The notes beneath the pieces were generated by a model. That model made no database searches. It was given only the letters and a program-made list of their open reading frames with translations, and was not told the origin of the DNA. Below are positions 41,496 to 51,129 of a stretch of 64,000 bases of DNA, one piece after another. Each line of letters starts with the position of its first letter. Position 1 is the stretch's first letter. This DNA is from Sideroxydans sp. GTDB lineage: Bacteria > Pseudomonadota > Gammaproteobacteria > Burkholderiales > Gallionellaceae. A program made the position numbers and the translations under genes. The DNA is taken from the NCBI GenBank assembly GCA_028707175.1, contig JAQTUV010000003.1:124001-188000 (forward strand). The letters run 5' to 3'.

Positions 41496-42845
41496 GTGTC
41501 GAACAGATCGCATCAATATCGGAATGATTTCTTGCCTTCATTGGCTGGGGGCCTGTGCTTGCTGGTATTTGTGACTGCGGTATTTGCCGAAGGCGATCTA
41601 TCTAACTTAGAGGAGCCTCGGCATTTGTTGGATGAGGGCAAAGCGGAGCTGTCTGCCACGTTACTAGAAACCGATCTGCTTATGCGTGCAGGTGATGTTG
41701 AGTATGACTATTTGCTGGGGCTGGCGCTGTATCGCTCTGGGCAAATTGGGAAGGCGCTGTTTGCCTTCGAGCGCGTGTTGATGGTCGCACCGGACAATGT
41801 GGATGCGCGTCTCAAAGCTGCTCAGATTAGTGTGGAGCGCGGCGATGTGTCATATGCGCGCGAACTGTTGGAACCGCTGGCATCAAAAACGCTCGATCCA
41901 AGTCAGCAGCAGGAACTGGTGCAGATACACAGCGCGATAGTTGCTATGAACAAACCGCTTGCGGTGCGCGGCTACTTGCTGGGAGGTCTTGGTTGGGATG
42001 ACAACGTGACCAGCGGGCCGAACGAGACCTCACTGGTCATTCCCGGACTTGGCTCGACGGCGACAGCATTGGGCACAGCGACGCGCGACAAAGACATGGT
42101 CGGTTTTGCTGAGGCCGGTGCATCGGTACAAAAGGCTCTCGGCGAGGACACTTGGCTGACGGGCGACGGCAGCTTGCATCAAGGTTTCAATCGTCAGCGC
42201 AGCGATGTGACTGACAGTTACGCGAACCTCAATCTCGGCGTGCTCAAACACAGTGGCGGGGAATATTTCGGCGCGGCGTTGATGGGGCAAAACTATCGGA
42301 TCAAGAGCGCGACCTATCGTAATACGGTGGGTGGGCGCTTGAATTGGGTGCATCCGATTGGTGGCGATTCACTGCTGACCACCTATGTTCAGCGACTCGA
42401 CTTTTCCTATCCCTCCAACTCGCTGGACAACGCTACGCGGAACGTTCTCGGTATGACGTATGAATCGGCGCAGGGCGGGGGCGGTGCGTTGCAGTGTGGT
42501 GTTTACGGCGGCGGAGAGGTCGCACCTAGCAGGGCGCATTTCAGTTATCACCTGAGTGGTGCCAGTTTGGGCGGCAGCATCCTACTGAGCAGGGATATGT
42601 CACTTTCTGCTGGTGCGCTGTATGAGCGACGCAACTACGATGCAGTGGATGCACTGTATCTCTCTACACGCAAAGACTCCGCATACAGCTTCGGGCTTGC
42701 CGCCGATTATCAATTGGGCGAGCGTTGGCATTTGATTCCGCGCTACACCCACACACGCAATCTCTCTAACATGGCGCTGTACGACTACACTCGCAACGCT
42801 TTCATAGTGCAACTACGATGGGACTTCGATAATGAAAAAGACTGA
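41496..42845 (+). CDS. TPR/beta-barrel outer-membrane protein
   Basis: This 449-aa protein begins with a GTG (GGGAG site upstream). It has a signal sequence ending FVTAVFAEG, a TPR-like region (about residues 40-145: YDYLLGLALYRSGQIGKALFAFERVL...), then a long beta-strand region to the C-terminus (RWDFDNEKD). The layout resembles surface-lipoprotein-assembly-modifier/Slam-like or PgaA-like proteins. It overlaps the FecR gene by 14 bases and is probably its export or surface partner. Confidence 0.78.
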   Translation: MSNRSHQYRNDFLPSLAGGLCLLVFVTAVFAEGDLSNLEEPRHLLDEGKAELSATLLETDLLMRAGDVEYDYLLGLALYRSGQIGKALFAFERVLMVAPDNVDARLKAAQISVERGDVSYARELLEPLASKTLDPSQQQELVQIHSAIVAMNKPLAVRGYLLGGLGWDDNVTSGPNETSLVIPGLGSTATALGTATRDKDMVGFAEAGASVQKALGEDTWLTGDGSLHQGFNRQRSDVTDSYANLNLGVLKHSGGEYFGAALMGQNYRIKSATYRNTVGGRLNWVHPIGGDSLLTTYVQRLDFSYPSNSLDNATRNVLGMTYESAQGGGGALQCGVYGGGEVAPSRAHFSYHLSGASLGGSILLSRDMSLSAGALYERRNYDAVDALYLSTRKDSAYSFGLAADYQLGERWHLIPRYTHTRNLSNMALYDYTRNAFIVQLRWDFDNEKD

Positions 42846-43686
42846 TTCGATGCAAGTGCTGTCCACATTCATGCGACAACTATTGGTGTTGATGCTGCTG
42901 TGCATAGTGATGCGTCCCGCGCTAGCGGCGGAGACGGCGGGGGTGATATTGGCGTTCAGCGGCGAGGTGGCGATACAGCGCGGTGAAGAGAAACACCCGC
43001 CCGCGAAACATGCCGAGCTGTTCAGCGGCGACACCATCGTCACCGGCGAAGGGCAGGTGCAGATACGCTTCGTCGACGGCACTATGCTCACCTTGTATCG
43101 AGACACCAAGTTCGCCGTGGACGATTACCACTACGGCAAGGGCAACGGTGATCGGGCGCAGTTCAGTTTGCTCAACGGCGTGATGCACACGCTTACCGGC
43201 GAGATCGACAAGAAAAACTATCTGCTCAAGACGCGCCTTGCCAACCTCGGTGTGCGCGGTACGGAGTATTCGGTGCAACTCGATAATGCGATGCATGTGA
43301 GCGTGGATCAGGGGCGTGTAGAAATCGTCAACGCGGGTGGCACGGTGCAAATCGGGGCGGGGCAAAGCGCCATCGTCACTGGGCCCAACGATATGCCCAA
43401 GCCGTCGATGGGCGGCAAGATTGATCTGCGTTCGCATGGTCCTGGTGCGGGCATGGGACGTAGCGGCGGGCCGCAGCCCGGGCCTGTACACGGCGGCATG
43501 CAAGCGGGTGGAATGCCATCAGGCGGTGGTGTATCCGGCGGTTCCGCTCCACCGCCGCCTCCGCCATCGGGAACGCAGAATTTGTCACACTCGCAAGGCG
43601 GACAGCAACCGGGTGGAGGAGGACTGCCGCCTAGTGGTGGAGGACAGCCACCCGGTGGTGGGCAGAATCCTCCTCCAGGACCATGA
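42832..43686 (+). CDS. FecR-domain secreted protein with Gly/Pro-rich tail
   Basis: This 284-aa protein has a signal peptide ending RPALAAE and a FecR/LysM-adjacent beta domain at residues about 45-185 (GDTIVTGEGQVQIRFVDGTMLTLYRDTKFAVDDY, LANLGVRGTEYSV). From about residue 195 a low-complexity Gly/Pro/Gln tail follows. FecR domains of this kind are often found with CHASE2 adenylate cyclases, exactly the next gene. It is periplasmic or surface-exposed, and its role may be to present the extracytoplasmic signal. Confidence 0.85.
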   Translation: MKKTDSMQVLSTFMRQLLVLMLLCIVMRPALAAETAGVILAFSGEVAIQRGEEKHPPAKHAELFSGDTIVTGEGQVQIRFVDGTMLTLYRDTKFAVDDYHYGKGNGDRAQFSLLNGVMHTLTGEIDKKNYLLKTRLANLGVRGTEYSVQLDNAMHVSVDQGRVEIVNAGGTVQIGAGQSAIVTGPNDMPKPSMGGKIDLRSHGPGAGMGRSGGPQPGPVHGGMQAGGMPSGGGVSGGSAPPPPPPSGTQNLSHSQGGQQPGGGGLPPSGGGQPPGGGQNPPPGP

Positions 43687-43707
43687 TGAGCGAACGTGGC
43701 CTGACTC

Positions 43708-45885
43708 ATGGCTGATGCAGTAATCCAACACAAAAAATTATCGCGCTTGGCGATGTGGTTGATGCGCTTTGCATTGCCCCTTGCCGTCATCGTCGCGGCA
43801 TTGGCAATCCAGTTCGCCGACCCGCAATTCCGTGCACGCATACGCGAGAATGCTTTCGATCAGTTGCAGTCGCTTGCGCCTTTGTCGTATCGCGACGAGC
43901 TGCCCGTCAGAGTGGTCGCCATCGACGATGGGAGTCTGAGCGGCATCGGTCAGTGGCCGTGGCCGCGCACCGTGCTGGCCGATCTCATCGACCGCCTCAC
44001 TGCGATGGGCGCGCGCGTGGTGGCGCTCGACATGGTGCTGTCGGAGCCGGACCGCACCTCGCCCGAGCAGGTAGCTGCGTTCTGGCCCAAGCAGCGCGCT
44101 TTGCAGGACACGCTTAGACACACTCTCCCGCACGACCAAGTGCTGGCACAGAGTTTCGCGCGCAGTCGCATCGCCATCGGTTTCCCCATCGAGCCTGTCG
44201 CTGTCAGCGCGACATTGCCGCCCGCCAAAGCGCGCTTCCTCAGTTACGGCGGCGATGCCGGCGCGTGGTTGCCGCATTACGGCGGTGGCCTTGCTAGTCT
44301 GCCGCAGCTTACTGCCGCTGCGGTAGGCAGCGGTGCAATCTCGTTGGAGCCGGGCAGCGATGGTGTGCTGCGTTCGGTGCCTCTGTTGTATCAAGTGCGC
44401 GATACGCTTTATCCCAACTTGGGGCTGGAGGCGTTGCGCCTGTTCGGCAGCTTCGACAATCTCGCGCTGCAAGTCGCAGCACCCGCCACCGGCAAAGTAC
44501 CCGGCATCGTCGGCGTCGGTTTGGGGGAGGATGCCTTTCTGCCCACCACACCCGACGGGCAGGTCTGGCTGCACTTCCGTCCGCTTGCCCCGGAGCGGTA
44601 TGTGTCGGCGCAAGACGTGCTCGCGGGCAAGGTCGATGCGGGCAAGATCAAAGACCATATCGTGTTCGTCGGCGCGACAGCCAAGGGCTTGGGCGACAAC
44701 ATCTATAGCCCGTTGGGCGAGTTGATCCCCGGCATCGAAGGACATGTGCAACTGGTGGAGCAATTGCTGACCGGAGACACACTGCTGCGCCCCGCGTGGG
44801 AGAACGATCTGGTGGCAGCGACGCTGTTGCTCACCTGGCTGGCGCTGTGGTGGTTGCTCGCGCGTTTCCGTCCGGTGTGGTCGGTATTGCTCACCGTGGC
44901 GGTGGTGGCGGGGCTGCTCGGTTTGTCAGTGTGGCTGTTCACGGCACAGCAGTTACTGCTCGACCCGTTCTATCCGGCGCTGGCGGTGAGTGTGCTGTTC
45001 GTTGCGATGATGGTGCCGCGCTATCTGCAAACCGAATGGGAACAGCGCTGGATACGCGATGCTTTCTCGCGCTACGTCTCGCCCAATCGCGTCAAGCATC
45101 TGCAAGAGAATCCGCATGAGTTGGCATTGGGGGCGGTGTACCGCGAATGTTCGTTCGTGATGACGGACTTGGAAGGCTTCACGCCGCTCATGGAAAAATA
45201 TGCACCGGATATGCTCGCGAACCTGCTCAACGAATATCTGGAAGGTATGATCCAGATCGCCTTCCGTCATGACGGCACGCTGGATCGTATCGTGGGCGAT
45301 GCGGTGGTGGTGATGTTCTCGGCTCCTCTGGTGCAGCCCGACCATGCGGCACGCGCGTTGGCCTGCGCCTTGGAGATGGATGTATTTTCGCGCGATTGCG
45401 CGCGCCGCCAGCGCGAACAGGGCATCCCGTTCGGGCGCACGCGCATCGGCGTCAACACCGGCAATGTGCTCATCGGTAATTTTGGTGGCAAGACCATGCT
45501 CGACTACCGCGCGCTGGGTGATCCCATCAACACCGCCGCGCGTTTGGAATCCATCAACAAACAGCTCGGCACGCACATCTGCGTGAGCGCTGCGACCGTG
45601 GCGCAATGTGTTGGATTCCTCGGTAGGCCGTCTGGGCGTCTGGTATTGAAAGGCAAGACTGAAGCCATCGTTACTTATGAACCGCTGACCTTGGAGCAGA
45701 TGGGGCATCCGAACATCGTCGAATATCTGGACGCCTATGCGTTGATGGAAGCCGGATCCCCCGATGCGCAGGAGGCGTTTCGGCAATTGGCGGAACACTA
45801 TCCCGACGATCCGCTCGCTGTCTACCATGCGAAAAGACTGGCGGCGGGAGAGCAGGGCAGCACCGTGGTAATGACGAGCAAGTAG
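43708..45885 (+). CDS. CHASE2-domain adenylate/guanylate cyclase (class III)
   Basis: This 725-aa membrane enzyme has an N-terminal helix (about residues 14-34) and a CHASE2 sensor (about 40-345). Three helices follow (about 367-440), then a class III cyclase domain (about 480-660). Metal-binding aspartates are D487 (FVMTDLEGFTPLME) and D531 (IVGDAVVVMFS), with RIGVNTGNVLIGNFG and DYRALGDPINTAARLE. It should make cAMP in response to a periplasmic signal. GC content is visibly higher than in the flanks. Confidence 0.92.
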   Translation: MADAVIQHKKLSRLAMWLMRFALPLAVIVAALAIQFADPQFRARIRENAFDQLQSLAPLSYRDELPVRVVAIDDGSLSGIGQWPWPRTVLADLIDRLTAMGARVVALDMVLSEPDRTSPEQVAAFWPKQRALQDTLRHTLPHDQVLAQSFARSRIAIGFPIEPVAVSATLPPAKARFLSYGGDAGAWLPHYGGGLASLPQLTAAAVGSGAISLEPGSDGVLRSVPLLYQVRDTLYPNLGLEALRLFGSFDNLALQVAAPATGKVPGIVGVGLGEDAFLPTTPDGQVWLHFRPLAPERYVSAQDVLAGKVDAGKIKDHIVFVGATAKGLGDNIYSPLGELIPGIEGHVQLVEQLLTGDTLLRPAWENDLVAATLLLTWLALWWLLARFRPVWSVLLTVAVVAGLLGLSVWLFTAQQLLLDPFYPALAVSVLFVAMMVPRYLQTEWEQRWIRDAFSRYVSPNRVKHLQENPHELALGAVYRECSFVMTDLEGFTPLMEKYAPDMLANLLNEYLEGMIQIAFRHDGTLDRIVGDAVVVMFSAPLVQPDHAARALACALEMDVFSRDCARRQREQGIPFGRTRIGVNTGNVLIGNFGGKTMLDYRALGDPINTAARLESINKQLGTHICVSAATVAQCVGFLGRPSGRLVLKGKTEAIVTYEPLTLEQMGHPNIVEYLDAYALMEAGSPDAQEAFRQLAEHYPDDPLAVYHAKRLAAGEQGSTVVMTSK

Positions 45886-46077
45886 GCGCGCGCGTTGTCG
45901 CATAGACTGCGCGAGTGATTTGAAAATTACATGATTTGCAAACCAGAGGAGATGATCTTGTGAGATACACCGCTTGAGTTCACCCTTGAAGATGCTAGCA
46001 AAATCATCAAGCAACTCATGTGCTAACGATAGCGAGACAGTGGAGAAGATCGCCGGCGGTGGCAACTGAAAATAAAA

Positions 46078-46103
46078 GGGGGCTGCAATCGCAGCCCCCT
46101 TTG
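46078..46103. terminator. Bidirectional terminator between the convergent cyclase genes
   Basis: GGGGGCTGC-aatc-GCAGCCCCC is flanked by AAAA on the left and TTTGTTTG on the right, so it could stop transcription from both sides. It lies about 190 bases after the CHASE2 cyclase stop and 22 bases after the stop of the minus-strand diguanylate cyclase gene. The remaining about 190 bases of the gap hold nothing I recognise. Confidence 0.85.
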
Positions 46104-46124
46104 TTTGTTCCTAGAGCATCAATC

Positions 46125-47069
46125 TCAATATTTTACGCAGTTCCGTCCTTCCTCTTTGGCGCGATACAGTTGCGCATCGGCAGCGGCGATCAACGACTGT
46201 GCTGTGGAGTCCGAGTGACTTATCGCCAGTCCGACAGAGATGGTAATGCTAGGCAACTCGGTGCCATTGCAGGCACATATTTTTTTCAGTACCGTGTTCT
46301 GGCGTATCCGATCCGCCGCTACGATGGCTTCTTCTTTGTTTGTATTTGGCAGTATCACCAGAAACTCTTCACCGCCATAACGCGTGGCAAAATCGTAAGG
46401 GCGCACGGTTGTTTTGAGCACATTGCCCAGCGCGATGAGCGCCTGATCTCCGCTCAAATGTCCTTGTGTGTCGTTGTATTTCTTGAAGTGATCCACATCG
46501 ATTAACAGGATGCACAAAGGCTGTTCGTTTTTGCTTGATTGTTCTAACAGGCGCGCCAATGCATTATCTAACCAGCGACGATTGTATAGTCCCGTTAATG
46601 CATCCACATTTGCATGGTCGGTCAACTCCCATATCTGTAAGCGATCTTTCACGATGCGCTGGGTGTTTGCACGCATCCACTGTGTCATCAACCGTAAAAG
46701 ATTACCCGCCACAGGACTCGTGTTGGCGACAAGGTCGTGTAAAAGATCATGTTGAATAGGGAAGACGCGACATGTCTCTTTGGCTACAACATAGGCAGAA
46801 GGGGGAGTGCCGTCGATAATGGATATTTCACCAACAGAAACTCCCTCGCTTAACTCGCGTATGGGCGGAGTGTCGAGGGAGCCGAAATGTACATCGAGCT
46901 TGCCCGAGAGTAACAGATAGATGTGATGGTTCTCTTTATCCGGCGAGAGTAGGATGTGTCCTGCCCTCAATTCTATCGGCTCAGATTGAGCCATCACCAG
47001 ACGGATGACATCTTCGTGCACATCTTGGAATAACTCGGACTGCGCCAGTTCGTAAGCCAAAGTACTCAT
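46125..47069 (-). CDS. Diguanylate cyclase with N-terminal cNMP-binding domain
   Basis: This 314-aa protein has a Crp-type cyclic-nucleotide domain at residues about 15-125 (ELRAGHILLSPDKENHHIYLLLSGKLDVHFG, EGVSVGEISIIDGTPPSAYV). A GGDEF domain occupies about 155-314 (DALTGLYNRRWLDNAL, RYGGEEFLVIL). The catalytic GGEEF is intact, and an RPYD motif five residues before it is a product-inhibition I-site. It should make c-di-GMP under control of a cyclic nucleotide. It is convergent with a cAMP-producing enzyme. Confidence 0.9.
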   Translation of the reverse strand: MSTLAYELAQSELFQDVHEDVIRLVMAQSEPIELRAGHILLSPDKENHHIYLLLSGKLDVHFGSLDTPPIRELSEGVSVGEISIIDGTPPSAYVVAKETCRVFPIQHDLLHDLVANTSPVAGNLLRLMTQWMRANTQRIVKDRLQIWELTDHANVDALTGLYNRRWLDNALARLLEQSSKNEQPLCILLIDVDHFKKYNDTQGHLSGDQALIALGNVLKTTVRPYDFATRYGGEEFLVILPNTNKEEAIVAADRIRQNTVLKKICACNGTELPSITISVGLAISHSDSTAQSLIAAADAQLYRAKEEGRNCVKY

Positions 47070-47147
47070 AGGAATTCCTTAAAAATTACTATCCGCACCA
47101 TAATTCATTGAGTGCCTAAGTACAAGGGCACTCAGAATGCTGCGCGA

Positions 47148-47501
47148 TCAGATGAGCACTTGGCGAGTGTCGAGGGCGTATTGTTCGATCTGATGTTCGA
47201 TCGCTGGATCGATCATGACGTCTGGCTGCTTTCCGTGAGGGCAGGCGAGCTTGGGCGTGGTACCGAAGACTCGGCAGATGAGCGGACGTTCTGCATACAC
47301 CTCACATCCTTGCTTCCCTAGATAGACACAGTTCAGTTCGGCCAAGGCAGCATCATGTGCGGCGTTGCTTTTGAGGGGCAGTCTCGACATTTCTTCTGAG
47401 GATGCGGTCACTGGGCCACAGCAATCATGGCAGCCGGGAATACATTCAAATGATGGGATGTGCCTTCTCAGAAAACGCACGGTGCGGATGTTCGGGATCA
47501 C
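47148..47501 (-). CDS. YkgJ-family cysteine-cluster protein
   Basis: This 117-aa protein has clustered cysteines: ECIPGCHDCC, then NCVYLGKQGCEVYAERPLICRVFGTTPKLACP. The Cx3Cx2CC...C pattern matches the YkgJ/UPF0153 family, proposed to bind zinc or an Fe-S cluster. The start is GTG with a weak ribosome binding site. It ends about 80 bases before the diguanylate cyclase and starts just after the SpeE-like gene. Confidence 0.82.
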   Translation of the reverse strand: MIPNIRTVRFLRRHIPSFECIPGCHDCCGPVTASSEEMSRLPLKSNAAHDAALAELNCVYLGKQGCEVYAERPLICRVFGTTPKLACPHGKQPDVMIDPAIEHQIEQYALDTRQVLI

Positions 47502-47503
47502 AC

Positions 47504-48343
47504 TTAGCTCGCTTGATTCATGGACTGAGCTGCGAGTGCGGCGATCAACTTTCTGGATTTAGCTTGGAAGTTGAGTGGATGGGATTGCGACAGCGTATTG
47601 ATATGTTGTTTGATCCGAGCGGGTGAGAAAGCCAGTTCACGATTCTTGGCAGCGAGCACGATCTTGTTCGGGCTGTCATCGGCACTCACTACCAGCGGCG
47701 TGTTGTCAAAACTGGTCTCGATACGGGCGACCATCGCATGATACAGACCGCTGCTTCCCCACAGATTGGCCACCATGATGCCGTCATCGGACAGCGAGGC
47801 AAAACAATCATCGTAGAACGCTTGGCTGCACAACTCATCAGGTAGGCCGGCGGCATCAAAGCCATCCACCATCAGTACATCGCACGACTCAGTTTGTTCT
47901 TTTACGAATTCAGCGCCATCTCCCAACACGATCTTGAAGCGTGCATCATCAGCAGGGATGGCAAATTCATTGCGCAGCGCGATGACATCGGGATTGATCT
48001 CCACCACCACGATCTCCGCTTGCGGCAGATAGCGGTAGCAGTATTTCGCCAACGAGCCACCACCCAAGCCGATCATCACGATCTTTTTTGGAGCGGGTTC
48101 GATGAGTAAGAAACTCATCATGGCGCGGGTGTAGCTGAACACCAGCTCATCTGGGTCGTCGAGCGACATCTCGCTTTGCAGACACAACTCGTCGAATTGC
48201 AGTGCCAGCATCCCATCACGTTCGATCAGATAAGGTTTGCCATCGGCATGCGATCTTGGATTCGCAGACAAAGCCAACAGCTGGCCTAGTTTCTGGCGTA
48301 ACACGCCGGTGAACCCTTCTGCATGTGGTTTTTTACGTGACAT
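47504..48343 (-). CDS. Spermidine-synthase-like SAM-dependent protein
   Basis: This 279-aa Rossmann-fold protein has MIGLGGGSLAKYCYRYLP (SAM/dcSAM-binding glycine motif), VVVEINPDVIALR and a LMVDGFDAAGLPDELC region. It belongs to the SpeE-like fold group. The DgfDaxGxP pattern and the lack of the usual substrate-gate Asp pair make true spermidine synthase doubtful. Many such proteins are annotated spermidine synthase without proof. It lies 26 bases after the Pat-type gene (minus strand). Confidence 0.78.
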   Translation of the reverse strand: MSRKKPHAEGFTGVLRQKLGQLLALSANPRSHADGKPYLIERDGMLALQFDELCLQSEMSLDDPDELVFSYTRAMMSFLLIEPAPKKIVMIGLGGGSLAKYCYRYLPQAEIVVVEINPDVIALRNEFAIPADDARFKIVLGDGAEFVKEQTESCDVLMVDGFDAAGLPDELCSQAFYDDCFASLSDDGIMVANLWGSSGLYHAMVARIETSFDNTPLVVSADDSPNKIVLAAKNRELAFSPARIKQHINTLSQSHPLNFQAKSRKLIAALAAQSMNQAS

Positions 48344-48368
48344 AGAAAGGTTTATCGAGGCAATGAAA

Positions 48369-51047
48369 TCAGAGCGCCTTGCTTACTTTCATGATGCCCG
48401 AATCCTCTGTACTGTGCTTGATGGAGAAGCCAAGACGGGTCATTAACTTGAGCATGTTGTGGTTGTGGCTTAACACTTCACCTTCGATAACGTCTAATCC
48501 CTTTGTGCGAGCCGCTTCCATCAGCGAGATCATCAGCTTTTGTCCGAGTCCTTTGCCTGTGATGTTGTCGGCTACGACCAAGGCGAATTCGCATGACTTG
48601 GCATCTGGGTTGATGGCATAACGTGCCACGCCTAATTGAATCTCTTTGTCATGCTCGAACGTGACGGCGATCAAGGCCATTTCGCGGCTATAGTCTAGCT
48701 GAGTGAAACGCGACAACATATCCTCGGTCAGCTCTTGTACGCTATTCATGTAGCGGAAGTATTTGGTCTCTTCCGACAAATCGTGCACGAACTGCTTCAC
48801 CATCAAAGCATCTTCGGGGCGGATAGGACGGATGGTGACATCTGTGCCATCAGCTAATTGCCACTCGCTTACCAAATGGGTAGGGTAGGGATAGATCGCC
48901 ATGTGCGCATAACGATCTTCACTTGCTTGGCGATACTCAACGACGATGCGCGCATCCGCAGCCAGTGCCCCCGTCTCATCAAGAATGAGCGGATTGATGT
49001 CCATCTCTTTCAACAGTGGCAATTCACACACCATTTCAGAAACGCGCAGCAATACGTCTTCGAGCGCTTCCATATTGGCTGGTGCCATGTTGCGGAATGC
49101 GCCCAGCATCTTGGCGATGCGTGTGTCTTGAATGAGTTCTTTGACCAAGAATGTGTTCAGTGGCGGCAAAGCAACTGCACGATCGCCCATGATCTCAACT
49201 GCTGTGCCGCCTGCTCCAAAGGTAATCACGGGGCCAAATACGGGGTCGGTCGTGACGCCAATCATCAGTTCGCGTCCGTTGCGTTTCATGATCATCGGCT
49301 CAATAGCCACACCTTCCATCTTGGCATCAGGACGGTTGAGTTGGATGTTCTCGCAGATCTTTTGATAAGCCGCACGCACTTCATGTGCATTGCGCAGATT
49401 GAGGATTACGCCGCCTGCATCGCTCTTGTGTGAGATGTCGTGCGAGTTCACTTTCATGGCGACGGGAAAGCCCATCTGTTGTGCGATGAGCAATGCTTCA
49501 TTCGGCGAATGCGCAACGATGGTACGCGCCACCGGAATATGGAAAGCCGATAACAAGGCTTTCGACTCCATCTCGCTCAATACTTTGCGGTGTTCTTGCA
49601 TCGCACCTTCGATGATGAGGCGGGCGCTCTCTATATCTGGCTCGACGTGGTGTGACAACGGCCCCGGCATTTGCATTAACAACTTCTGGTTGCGGTAGTA
49701 AGCAGACAGATGTGAGAACACTTCGACCGCAGGCTCCGGTGTGCGGAAGTGCGGACGATGTGCTTTGGTGAAAGCATCACGTGAACTGGCCACTTGTGTC
49801 TCGCCCATCCAGCAGGTCAACAAAGGTTTGCGATGGGTGTTCGCCAACTCGATCAACGCCTGTGCCGACTCCAAGGGTTTGGTCATCGCCTGCGGGGTGA
49901 GGATGGCGAGTACGCCGTCCACATTTTCATCTTCCAAGCAGGCTTTTACGGCATGGTGATAACGATCCGCCTGAGCATCCCCGATGATGTCCACTGGGTT
50001 CGCATGCGGCCAGTTCGGCGGAAGATGTTCATTTAGATATTCGATGGTGCTATCAGACAAGGTGGCGATATTGAGGCCAAGGTCAGCCGCTCTATCCACC
50101 GCCATCACACCGGGGCCGCCGCCGTTGGTGACGATAGCGAGGCGATTACCTGTCGGTTTGAAACCGCACGACAAGGCTTTGGCAGCGCTAAATAATTGGG
50201 TGATGGTCTGTACACGCACCACACCAGCACGGCTCACGGCGGCATCGAACACATCGTCCGCGCCGACCAGCGAAGCAGTGTGTGACATCGCCGCTTTAGA
50301 GCCTGCTGCGTGGCGACCAACTTTGACCAAGATGACGGGTTTGATACGCGCCGCAGCACGTAATGCACTCATGAAGCTGCGTGCATTACGGATTCCTTCG
50401 ATGTACATCAGGATGCTTTGAGTGTTGGGGTCAGAAACTAGATAGTCGAGGATCTCGCCGAAGTCCACATCGGTAGAGGAACCCATCGATACCACACTAG
50501 AGAAGCCCACATCGTTACGACTTGCCCAATCCAGAATCGCGGTACACAACGCACCTGATTGTGACACGAAGGCGATATTGCCCACGTTGGCCGCGCCATT
50601 GTTGAAGGTTGCGTTGAGGCCGATGGAGGGACGCATGATGCCCAGACAGTTTGGGCCGATGAGGCGGATGTTGTAGCGATGAGCTGCTTCCATCAGCTCT
50701 TTTTCTAGCGCAACGCCTTGCGCACCCGCTTCGCCGAAACCGGCGGTGATAATGACGGCGGCTTTTACGCCATGTAGTCCACATTCCTCAATGATGCCCG
50801 GCACCGTTTGTGGCGGCGTCGCAATGACGACCAACTCAACAGGCTCACCGACTGCGGAGATAGAAGCATAGGCGCGCTGGCCTTGCACTTCAGTGTTCTT
50901 GGCATTGATGGGGAAGAGCTTACCTTTGAAGCCGCCTTGCAACATATTCTGGAATACGATTTGACCGACTGCGTCTTGACGATCGCTCGCGCCAAAAACA
51001 GCTACCGACTTCGGTGCGAAGAGGGAATTTAGATAGTGTTTGCCCAT
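48369..51047 (-). CDS. Pat-type protein: NDP-forming acyl-CoA synthetase fused to GNAT acetyltransferase
   Basis: The protein is 892 aa. The N-terminal CoA-binding domain (SVAVFGASDRQDAVGQIVFQN) and succinyl-CoA-ligase-like domains reach about residue 460. An ATP-grasp domain spans about 480-700 (HKSDAGGVILNL, EMDINPLILDETG). A GNAT domain spans about 735-892 (ELALVVADNITGKGLGQKLM). This is the layout of the protein lysine acetyltransferase Pat/PatZ, which acetylates and inhibits acetyl-CoA synthetase. It is divergent from a deacetylase gene 82 bases away. Confidence 0.9.
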   Translation of the reverse strand: MGKHYLNSLFAPKSVAVFGASDRQDAVGQIVFQNMLQGGFKGKLFPINAKNTEVQGQRAYASISAVGEPVELVVIATPPQTVPGIIEECGLHGVKAAVIITAGFGEAGAQGVALEKELMEAAHRYNIRLIGPNCLGIMRPSIGLNATFNNGAANVGNIAFVSQSGALCTAILDWASRNDVGFSSVVSMGSSTDVDFGEILDYLVSDPNTQSILMYIEGIRNARSFMSALRAAARIKPVILVKVGRHAAGSKAAMSHTASLVGADDVFDAAVSRAGVVRVQTITQLFSAAKALSCGFKPTGNRLAIVTNGGGPGVMAVDRAADLGLNIATLSDSTIEYLNEHLPPNWPHANPVDIIGDAQADRYHHAVKACLEDENVDGVLAILTPQAMTKPLESAQALIELANTHRKPLLTCWMGETQVASSRDAFTKAHRPHFRTPEPAVEVFSHLSAYYRNQKLLMQMPGPLSHHVEPDIESARLIIEGAMQEHRKVLSEMESKALLSAFHIPVARTIVAHSPNEALLIAQQMGFPVAMKVNSHDISHKSDAGGVILNLRNAHEVRAAYQKICENIQLNRPDAKMEGVAIEPMIMKRNGRELMIGVTTDPVFGPVITFGAGGTAVEIMGDRAVALPPLNTFLVKELIQDTRIAKMLGAFRNMAPANMEALEDVLLRVSEMVCELPLLKEMDINPLILDETGALAADARIVVEYRQASEDRYAHMAIYPYPTHLVSEWQLADGTDVTIRPIRPEDALMVKQFVHDLSEETKYFRYMNSVQELTEDMLSRFTQLDYSREMALIAVTFEHDKEIQLGVARYAINPDAKSCEFALVVADNITGKGLGQKLMISLMEAARTKGLDVIEGEVLSHNHNMLKLMTRLGFSIKHSTEDSGIMKVSKAL

Positions 51048-51129
51048 GATTTTTTACTTGAGTTTGGAGGTCTTGCTTGAGGCCGCTATCATAGCACCGC
51101 AGCACTACAAAATAATGACGGAGTAGCCC

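Noticed and set aside
43427-43686. The Gly/Pro-rich 3' end of the FecR gene as a repeat or mobile element
   Set aside because: It is simple low-complexity coding sequence continuing the FecR frame, with no inverted or direct repeat ends.
43738-46065. Two antisense reading frames of 341 and 370 codons opposite the CHASE2 cyclase
   Set aside because: They mirror the codon structure of the cyclase and show no domain; high GC lowers stop frequency on the reverse strand.
47504-48343. A true spermidine synthase that would complete a polyamine pathway with the decarboxylase operon
   Set aside because: The usual substrate Asp residues are not evident, the gene is 13 kb away and the SpeE-like fold is shared by many uncharacterised proteins.
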